Shown: piece after piece, positions 58,086 to 64,000 of the stretch | Position numbering within the stretch: position 1 is the stretch's first letter | Layout: the number at the start of each line of letters is the position of its first letter | NCBI RefSeq assembly: GCF_900100195.1 | Contig: NZ_FNES01000009.1 | Coordinates: 1-64,000 of the forward strand | Length of the DNA: 64,000 nt | DNA from: Billgrantia gudaonensis | GTDB taxonomy: Bacteria > Pseudomonadota > Gammaproteobacteria > Pseudomonadales > Halomonadaceae | Reading direction: 5' to 3' | Notes under the pieces: generated by a model | Seen by the model: the letters and a program-made list of their open reading frames with translations, nothing else | What the model was told of the DNA's origin: nothing | The model's database searches: none | Position numbers and translations under genes: made by a program

Positions 58086-58421
58086 TCAGCGGGGGGCGTC
58101 ATCCACCGGCAACAGGGTGGCCAGCCCCGCTACGCGAGTCAGGCTCGCCAGCGCTGACGAGAGCCGCACGCGCTGGATGGTGATGCCCGCCGCCCGGGCA
58201 CGGCGAGTCCATTCGAGGAGCACGCTCAGCGCCGCACTGCTGACCCGTTCGACGCCGGAAAGATCGAGGGTCACGCAAGCATCGGCCGGCTGCTTCGCTA
58301 GCCAGGCACTGCCCGCCCGGGCGAGCGCAGCGGCGACGCCGAAGTCCACGTCGCCACTCACCCACAGCCCCTCGGCATCGGCCTCCAGGCAAACGCCATC
58401 CTGCTGCAGGAGACGGTTCAC
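58086..58421 (-). CDS. mlaB: Phospholipid transport STAS protein MlaB
   Basis: The 111-residue STAS protein supports the MlaF ATPase. CVTLDLSGVERVSSAALSVL is the STAS phosphorylation-loop region. Its start overlaps the mlaC stop by 4 bases. Confidence 0.93.
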   Translation of the reverse strand: MNRLLQQDGVCLEADAEGLWVSGDVDFGVAAALARAGSAWLAKQPADACVTLDLSGVERVSSAALSVLLEWTRRARAAGITIQRVRLSSALASLTRVAGLATLLPVDDAPR

Positions 58422-59077
58422 GCTTCGCCACCTTCCTCGAGATCGCCGACGTCCAGCTCCGGCGCCCAGGCGTCGATCACGGCATCGTAGTCACGGCCGT
58501 TGTCACGCATGGCCTGGTCGAACTGGTTGCGGAAGGTGAGCCCCAGGTTGATGCCATTGACGATGACGTTGACCACTTTCCACTGGCCGTCCGAAAGACG
58601 CAGCGTATAACTCACCGGATAGACCGTACCGTCGGTGGCGACCACCTCCATGGCCACGCTGGCCTGGTCCTCGTGACGCCGGGGCTGCTGGGTATCGAGC
58701 ACGCGCAATTCGTCGTAATCGAAGGTCACCAACCCCTTGGCATAGGTGTCGATCAACGTTTGGCGAAAGGTATCGACGAAACGCGAACGCTGCTGAGGCG
58801 TGGCATTGCGGAAATAGCGCCCCATCACACTGGCCCCGATGTAGCGGAAGTCGGCGATGTCGTCGAGGCTGTCGTCGACCAGCGCTTCCAGCTCATCCAT
58901 GTTGTCCGAAAAATAGTCGCGACGGCCATCGATCTGGTTCACCAATTCATCGATGCTGCCGCGAATCACTTGCTCGGGGCTGCGTTCGGGGTCGGCCTGG
59001 GCAGGCAGTGCCAGCAGTACGACGAGCACCGGCCAGAGCCGGCGAAACAAGGCGGAAATGGCAGGCTTCAGGCTCAT
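58418..59077 (-). CDS. mlaC: Periplasmic phospholipid carrier MlaC
   Basis: ATG 59077 follows GAGGATGTCTGTC and gives 219 residues with signal peptide LWPVLVVLLALPAQA. FRYIGASVMGRYFRNATPQQ and the VNVIVNGINLGLTFRNQFD end are typical. It shuttles lipid between the outer-membrane MlaA complex and MlaFEDB. Confidence 0.95.
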   Translation of the reverse strand: MSLKPAISALFRRLWPVLVVLLALPAQADPERSPEQVIRGSIDELVNQIDGRRDYFSDNMDELEALVDDSLDDIADFRYIGASVMGRYFRNATPQQRSRFVDTFRQTLIDTYAKGLVTFDYDELRVLDTQQPRRHEDQASVAMEVVATDGTVYPVSYTLRLSDGQWKVVNVIVNGINLGLTFRNQFDQAMRDNGRDYDAVIDAWAPELDVGDLEEGGEA

Positions 59078-59114
59078 GACAGACATCCTCGGCACAAGAG
59101 AAAAGTGAGCCACG

Positions 59115-59579
59115 CTAGTTGGTGGCCATGTTGGACACGAACTGCTGGATGAGTTCTTCGAGCACCACCGCCGACTGGGTGTCGCGGATGGCATCCCCAT
59201 CGGAGAGGGTTTCCGGATCGCCGCCCACGGAGAGACCGATGTATTGCTCACCCAGCAGCCCCGCCGTGAGAATCGCGGCCGTGGTGTCTCGCGACAGCTG
59301 GCCTTCGAGCTCGCCATCGAGCTCCAGGACGACCCGAGCATCGTACCACTCGGTATCCAGGTCGATGTCGGTGACCCTGCCTACCGTCACACCGGCCATG
59401 GTCACCCGGGCCCGTGGCTTGAGACTGCCGACATTGGCGAAATTGGCTTCCAGGCGAAAGGTCTCGCCAGGGGCGCTGAAGGTCAGGCCGCTGACGCGCA
59501 CGCCAAGGAACACCAGGCCCAGGATGCCAGCCAGCATGAAAATGCCGACCCCCAGCTCCATCGTCTTGCTGCGCTTCAT
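59115..59579 (-). CDS. mlaD: MCE-domain protein MlaD
   Basis: The 154-residue protein has one N-terminal helix (GVGIFMLAGILGLVFLGVRV) and an MCE domain (FANVGSLKPRARVTMAGVTV, AAILTAGLLGEQYIGLSVGG). It forms the hexameric periplasmic ring on MlaE. Confidence 0.96.
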   Translation of the reverse strand: MKRSKTMELGVGIFMLAGILGLVFLGVRVSGLTFSAPGETFRLEANFANVGSLKPRARVTMAGVTVGRVTDIDLDTEWYDARVVLELDGELEGQLSRDTTAAILTAGLLGEQYIGLSVGGDPETLSDGDAIRDTQSAVVLEELIQQFVSNMATN

Positions 59580-59616
59580 CCCGTTTCTCCGAACATCAAT
59601 GCCTTGTCTCCAGGTA

Positions 59617-60399
59617 TCAGGAAAGACCGCCGAACATCACGGCGGTGAGCACGAAATCGAGCCCGAGCACCACCAGTGAGGAATAGACCACGGTACGCGT
59701 CGTGGCCCGCGATATGCCCTCGGAAGTGGGGATCAGGTCGTAACCCTGGAATACGGCGATCCATGTCACCACCAGCGCAAAGACCAGGCTCTTGACCATG
59801 CCGTTACCGATATCGCTCCAGAAGTCGACGCTGGCCTGCATGTTGCCCCAGAACGAGCCATCGAAGACGCCCAGCCATTCGACACCCACCAGGTAACCCC
59901 CGCCGATGCCCACCACGCTGAACCCCACGGTGAGTAGCGGCAAGGCCACGAACCCCGCCCACAGGCGAGGCGCCACGACCCGACGCAGCGGGTCGACGCC
60001 GATCATCTCCATGCTGGTGAGCTGCTCGGTGGCCTTCATCAGCCCGATCTCCGCGGTCAGCGCCGAGCCGGCCCGGCCGGCAAAGAGTAGCGCCGCTACC
60101 ACCGGCGACAATTCACGCAACAGCGACAGTGCCACCATCTGCCCCAACGCCTGCTCGGCGCCGAAATCGACCAGGATGGTATAACCCTGCAATGCCAGCA
60201 CCATGCCGATGAACAGGCCCGACACCATCACGATGGCCAGCGACAACACGCCGACGAAGTGCATCTGACGCAACCACAGGCGCCACCCTTCCGGAGAGGG
60301 CACGCCGAAGGATGCCTGGATCAGGAAGATACCGGCGCGTCCCAGTGTCTCCAGGCCCTCGCAGCCGCGGCGACCGAACCGCTGCAGGAGCACCATCAT
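59617..60399 (-). CDS. mlaE: Phospholipid ABC transporter permease MlaE
   Basis: The 260-residue permease has about five helices. [41 protein letters not shown] and [20 protein letters not shown] are family marks. Coupled to mlaF by a 4-base overlap. Confidence 0.96.
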   Translation of the reverse strand: MMVLLQRFGRRGCEGLETLGRAGIFLIQASFGVPSPEGWRLWLRQMHFVGVLSLAIVMVSGLFIGMVLALQGYTILVDFGAEQALGQMVALSLLRELSPVVAALLFAGRAGSALTAEIGLMKATEQLTSMEMIGVDPLRRVVAPRLWAGFVALPLLTVGFSVVGIGGGYLVGVEWLGVFDGSFWGNMQASVDFWSDIGNGMVKSLVFALVVTWIAVFQGYDLIPTSEGISRATTRTVVYSSLVVLGLDFVLTAVMFGGLS

Positions 60400-61238
60400 C
60401 GCTGCGCTCCCGTGGCCAGGATATCGGTGACAAAATCGACCGCCGGATAATGGAACGGCACCGGCCCGTCGGGCTCGCCATGCACGAACTGGCTGACTCG
60501 CGGGTCATCGTCGACATCCAGCGAAGCGGGCGTGCCGTGTGCCATGACTTCGCCATCGGCGATCACGTAAACGTAGTCGGCGATCGAGAGCGTCTCCTTG
60601 ATGTCATGCGAAACCACGATGGCGGTGAGCCCCAGCGCCTCGTTGAGGCGCTTGATCAGCTGTACCAGCACCCCCATCGAGATCGGGTCCTGACCGACGA
60701 AGGGCTCATCGTAAAGGACCAGCTCCGGATCCAGAGCAATCGCCCGAGCCAGCGCCACCCGCCGCGCCATGCCGCCGGAAAGCTCCGCAGGCATCATGGC
60801 GCGGGCGCCGCGCAGGCCCACGGCCTCGAGCTTCATCAGCGCCACGTCACGGATCATGGCGTCGGGCAGGTCGGTATGCACGCGCAGCGGGAAGGCCACG
60901 TTCTCGTAGACATCGAGATCCGAGAACAGCGCACCGCTCTGAAACAGCATGCCCATGCGCCGTCGCAACACGAAGAGTGCCTTGCGCGACAGCGCATGAA
61001 CGTCATGCCCATCGATCAGCACCTGTCCGGCGTCCGGCACCAGTTGGCCGCCGATCAGCTTGAGCAGCGTCGTCTTGCCGGTACCGCTCGGGCCCATCAC
61101 GGCAGTGATCTTGCCACGCGGGATCTGCATGTCGACACCGCGAAAGATCGGCATGTCGCCGCGCGAGAAGTGCAGATCCTTGACCACGACCAGCGGGGAG
61201 TCACTCATCGGCAGATTCCCGGGAAAATTATCGAACAT
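60396..61238 (-). CDS. mlaF: Phospholipid ABC transporter ATPase MlaF
   Basis: The ATPase has Walker [17 protein letters not shown], signature [17 protein letters not shown] and Walker [16 protein letters not shown]. Start at 61238 follows AGGATACG (280 residues). ATG 61208 (MSDSPLVV, 270 residues) is an equally possible start because TAGGAT could be a -10 box. Confidence 0.96.
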   Translation of the reverse strand: MFDNFPGNLPMSDSPLVVVKDLHFSRGDMPIFRGVDMQIPRGKITAVMGPSGTGKTTLLKLIGGQLVPDAGQVLIDGHDVHALSRKALFVLRRRMGMLFQSGALFSDLDVYENVAFPLRVHTDLPDAMIRDVALMKLEAVGLRGARAMMPAELSGGMARRVALARAIALDPELVLYDEPFVGQDPISMGVLVQLIKRLNEALGLTAIVVSHDIKETLSIADYVYVIADGEVMAHGTPASLDVDDDPRVSQFVHGEPDGPVPFHYPAVDFVTDILATGAQR

Positions 61239-61274
61239 CGTATCCTAACTCACCTCGACGACGCCAGTGCGGTC

Positions 61275-61303
61275 TTGCACCCCAAGGTCACAGCACGTTT
61301 AAT
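61275..61303 (+). promoter_or_regulatory. Promoter of yrbG-kdsD-kdsC-lptC
   Basis: TTGCAC (61275-61280) and TTTAAT (61298-61303) lie 17 bases apart and 31 bases before the yrbG start, in the 95-base divergent region with mlaF. Confidence 0.6.
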
Positions 61304-61333
61304 GGGCGCCTTTCTCGGCCACCATCCAATGCC

Positions 61334-62281
61334 ATGCTCGTGCCCCTGATTCTGGTTCTTGCCGGCCTCGTCGGCCTTCTGTGGAGCGCCGATCGCTTCG
61401 TCGGCGCGGCGGCCGCCACGGCCTGTCGTGCCGGTGTCAGCACCCTGCTGGTGGGCATGACCGTAGTCTCCATCGGCACCTCGGCTCCCGAGATCGCCGT
61501 TTCCGTCATGGCCGCCGCCGACGGGGCGCCCGATCTCGCCGTGGGCAACGCCCTGGGTTCGAACATCGCCAACATCGGCCTGGTGCTGGGCATCACGGCC
61601 CTGGTGGTGCCGGTTCCCGTGCCCTTCTCGATGGTGCGTCGCGAACTTCCGCTGCTGCTGGGCGCCACCGGTCTCGCCGGCTACGCGCTGGCCAACGGCC
61701 ATCTCGACCGCCTCGATGGCGCCTTGCTGGTACTTCTGCTGATCTTCAGCCTTTGGTGGCTGATCCGTGCCGACACGCCGGACAGCCACCCCAACGAGTC
61801 CATTCCCGGCATGCCGCTGGGGCAGGCCGTGTCGTGGCTGGTGATCTCCCTGGTCATCATGCTGGCGAGTTCACGGGCTCTGGTGTGGGGTGCCAGCGAA
61901 CTGGCCCGCGGGCTGGGCATCAGCGAGCTGGTGATCGGGCTGACCGTGGTCGCCATCGGCACCAGCCTGCCCGAGCTGGCGGCCTGCATCGTCAGCGCCC
62001 TGAAGCGGCAGCATGGGCTGGTCATCGGCAACGTCATCGGCTCCAACCTGTTCAACATGCTGGCCGTAGTGCCGATCCCCGCGCTGCTGGCTCCTGGAGC
62101 CAGCGATCCGGCCGCCGGAGGTCGCGACTACCCGGTGATGCTGGCCCTGACGCTCGGCCTCGGCGCACTGCTGTTATGGCAACGCCGTGGCCGCGTCGGC
62201 CGGCTTGCCGGTGCGGTCCTGTTGGCGAGCTATCTGATCTATCTGGCCTGGCTCGGCATGTCCGGCACCACGGCCACTTGA
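61334..62281 (+). CDS. yrbG: Ca2+/Na+ antiporter family protein YrbG
   Basis: The 315-residue protein has ten helices in two inverted repeats, with alpha-repeat motifs GTSAPEIAVSVMAA and GNALGSNIANIGLVLG, then GTSLPELAACIVSA and GNVIGSNLFNML. It belongs to the CaCA exchangers. First gene of the Kdo/LPS transport operon, as in E. coli. Confidence 0.94.
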   Translation: MLVPLILVLAGLVGLLWSADRFVGAAAATACRAGVSTLLVGMTVVSIGTSAPEIAVSVMAAADGAPDLAVGNALGSNIANIGLVLGITALVVPVPVPFSMVRRELPLLLGATGLAGYALANGHLDRLDGALLVLLLIFSLWWLIRADTPDSHPNESIPGMPLGQAVSWLVISLVIMLASSRALVWGASELARGLGISELVIGLTVVAIGTSLPELAACIVSALKRQHGLVIGNVIGSNLFNMLAVVPIPALLAPGASDPAAGGRDYPVMLALTLGLGALLLWQRRGRVGRLAGAVLLASYLIYLAWLGMSGTTAT

Positions 62282-62313
62282 GTGAAACCCTGCAACGGGC
62301 AACAATCGCCACC

Positions 62314-63315
62314 ATGACCACGGACACTTCGAACGCTCCCGATGCCGAAGCCTCGCCGCTGCGCGACAGCGCTCGGCGAACCCTGGACGTGGAGCAACAG
62401 GCCATCGCCGCTCTCGCCCAGCGCCTCGATCATCACTTCGACCGCGCCTGCGAACTGGTGCTCGCCTGCCAGGGACGCGTGGTGGTGACCGGCATGGGAA
62501 AATCGGGCCACATTGCCGGCAAGATCGCCGCCACCCTGGCCAGTACGGGCACGCCGGCCTTCTTCGTCCACCCCGGCGAAGCGAGCCACGGCGACCTGGG
62601 CATGATCACCCCGGGAGACGTGGTACTGGCACTGTCCAATTCCGGCGAAACGGGCGAAGTCACGGCCCTGCTGCCGCTACTCAAGCGACTGGGCACGCCG
62701 TTGATCAGCATGACCGGTCGCCCCGGCTCGACGCTGGCCCGCCACGCCGACGCCCATCTCGACTCGGGCGTCACCCGCGAAGCCTGCCCCCTCGACCTCG
62801 CCCCCACCGCTTCCACCACCGCCGCCCTGGCGCTCGGCGATGCGCTGGCCGTGGCTCTGCTGGAGGCGCGCGGCTTCACGGCGGAAGACTTCGCCCGTTC
62901 GCATCCCGGCGGCAGCCTGGGCAAGCGGCTGCTGTTGAGAGTGCGCGACCTGATGCATGAGGGCAGCCGTCTGCCCCGGGTTCCGCTGGGCAGCCCGCTG
63001 CGCGACGCCCTGCTCGAAATCACCCGACAGGGCCTGGGCTTCACCTGCGTGGTAGACGCCGACGGCTGCCTCGCCGGGGTCTACACCGATGGCGACCTGC
63101 GCCGCACCCTTGACCACCATGGCGACCTCAGCGCACTCCGGGTCGACGACGTCATGACTCGCCCAGGCAAGCGCATCGCTCCCGACGTGCTGGCCGCCGA
63201 GGCGGTACGCATGATGGAGGACAACCGCATCACGGCATTGGCCGTGGTCGACGAAACGGGCCACCCCATCGGCGCCCTGCACATGCACGACCTGCTGGCC
63301 AGCGGCGTGATATGA
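62314..63315 (+). CDS. kdsD: Arabinose-5-phosphate isomerase KdsD
   Basis: ATG 62314 gives 333 residues. The SIS domain has VVVTGMGKSGHIAGKIAATL and ALSNSGETGEVTALLPLLKR; two CBS domains fill residues about 205-330. It isomerises ribulose-5-phosphate to arabinose-5-phosphate for Kdo. kdsC follows at once. Confidence 0.96.
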   Translation: MTTDTSNAPDAEASPLRDSARRTLDVEQQAIAALAQRLDHHFDRACELVLACQGRVVVTGMGKSGHIAGKIAATLASTGTPAFFVHPGEASHGDLGMITPGDVVLALSNSGETGEVTALLPLLKRLGTPLISMTGRPGSTLARHADAHLDSGVTREACPLDLAPTASTTAALALGDALAVALLEARGFTAEDFARSHPGGSLGKRLLLRVRDLMHEGSRLPRVPLGSPLRDALLEITRQGLGFTCVVDADGCLAGVYTDGDLRRTLDHHGDLSALRVDDVMTRPGKRIAPDVLAAEAVRMMEDNRITALAVVDETGHPIGALHMHDLLASGVI

Positions 63316-63332
63316 CCCTTGGAGGAGAACGC

Positions 63333-63875
63333 ATGCCCCCGGCTCCGCACCTGATGGACCGCCTTCGCCAGATACGCCTTCTGGGTCTGGACGTGGATGG
63401 CGTACTCACCGACGGACGCCTCTACTTTCAAGCCGACGGAATCGAGATCAAGGCCTTCCACACCCATGACGGCCATGGCATCAAGCTGCTGCAGCAGGCC
63501 GGCATCGTGGTCGCACTGATCACCGGACGCGATTCGCCGATGGTGAGTCAGCGCGCCGCCGCCCTGGGCATCCAGCACGTGCATCAGGGCGTGGACGACA
63601 AACTCGACGTACTCGGCGAGCTTTGCCAACGGCTCGATATCGGCCTTGAACAAGTCGCCTATTGCGGCGACGACATGCCCGACTTGGCCCCCATCCAGCG
63701 CGTCGGCGTGGGTATCAGCGTCCCCGGCGCCCCGTCCTACGTGCGCCGGCACGCCGACTGGGTCACCGCAACGCCCGGCGGTCACGGCGCGGTGCGCGAG
63801 ATCTGCGACACCCTCCTCCAGGCGCAGGGGCACTGGAATTCCGTGCTCGCCACCTACCTGCACGGCGAACGCTGA
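63333..63875 (+). CDS. kdsC: Kdo-8-phosphate phosphatase KdsC
   Basis: ATG 63333 is chosen because GGAGGAGAACGC precedes it (180 residues). ATG 63312, overlapping the kdsD stop, would add seven residues but place that ribosome site inside the gene. HAD motif LGLDVDGVLTDGRLYF with nucleophile Asp, LITGRDS and YCGDDMPDLAPI are present. Releases free Kdo. Confidence 0.96.
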   Translation: MPPAPHLMDRLRQIRLLGLDVDGVLTDGRLYFQADGIEIKAFHTHDGHGIKLLQQAGIVVALITGRDSPMVSQRAAALGIQHVHQGVDDKLDVLGELCQRLDIGLEQVAYCGDDMPDLAPIQRVGVGISVPGAPSYVRRHADWVTATPGGHGAVREICDTLLQAQGHWNSVLATYLHGER

Positions 63876-63878
63876 ACG

Positions 63879-64000
63879 ATGCGCTGGCGCCCCACCTTCC
63901 GCTTCGGGCTGCTGCTGGTGCTGCTCGCGCTGGGCGGCCTGCTGGTCTGGCTCGATCCCCGCGAGCCCGCGCCGCCGGGTCCAGTGCCCGGCGATAGCGC
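63879..64000 (+). CDS. lptC: LPS export protein LptC (3' truncated by window)
   Basis: The first 40 codons are visible: a basic start MRWRPTFRFG, one membrane helix LLLVLLALGGLLVWL and a Pro-rich start of the periplasmic part. Position after kdsC, 3 bases from its stop, is that of lptC. LptC joins the LptB2FG transporter to the LptA bridge. Confidence 0.85.
   Translation, partial: MRWRPTFRFGLLLVLLALGGLLVWLDPREPAPPGPVPGDS

Overview
The window is GC-rich gammaproteobacterial chromosome, most likely from a Halomonas-type host (Halomonadaceae). This placement rests on gene content, on the Pseudomonas/Halomonas-like order of the housekeeping blocks, and on high GC with CGC/GAC/CTG-rich codon use. 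It is an inference; no 16S rRNA gene is present.

Bases 1 to about 21204 are the right part of a P2-type (Peduoviridae-like) prophage whose left end lies outside the window. It opens inside a reverse transcriptase gene with the hallmark IGxxxSQ motif of diversity-generating retroelements. This gene sits between the expected tail-fibre region (off the window) and the tail sheath. The contractile-tail genes follow in P2 order: sheath FI, tube FII, chaperone E with a -1 frameshift product E+E', tape measure T, U and D. Gene X is absent. Next come small accessory genes and a leftward cassette at 8721-10069: a UmuD-like protein without catalytic residues, a secreted protein, and a membrane-anchored WYL-like/BRCT protein. 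Then come the CI/S24 repressor and its operator, a rightward early operon (Cro-like, ribbon-helix-helix, Ogr/Delta, primase-helicase, KilAC-like, DksA/TraR-like, MazG-like and many small genes), and the tyrosine integrase. The prophage ends in a partial tRNA 3' end (attR) just before bioA.

Bases 21325 to 64000 are conserved chromosome. After bioA, a long leftward dcw cluster reads rsmH-ftsL-ftsI-murE-murF-mraY-murD-ftsW-murG-murC-ddl-ftsQ-ftsA-ftsZ-lpxC, mostly with overlapping stops and starts. mraZ is missing and rnpB lies directly upstream of rsmH. rsmI follows, then a rightward group lpoA-yraN-diaA-dolP for envelope and replication control. The leftward groups sspA-sspB, petABC (cytochrome bc1), rplM-rpsI and zapE come next, with zapG divergent. 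nif3-like, degS, hisG-hisD, murA, ibaG and mlaFEDCB lead to a divergent promoter that drives yrbG-kdsD-kdsC-lptC, cut by the right edge.

The chromosomal part is dominated by envelope biogenesis: peptidoglycan precursors, divisome, lipid A and Kdo synthesis, and phospholipid and LPS transport. The prophage holds the unusual material, above all the DGR-type reverse transcriptase, the catalytically dead UmuD homologue and the WYL-like/BRCT gene flanked by two related hairpin repeats.
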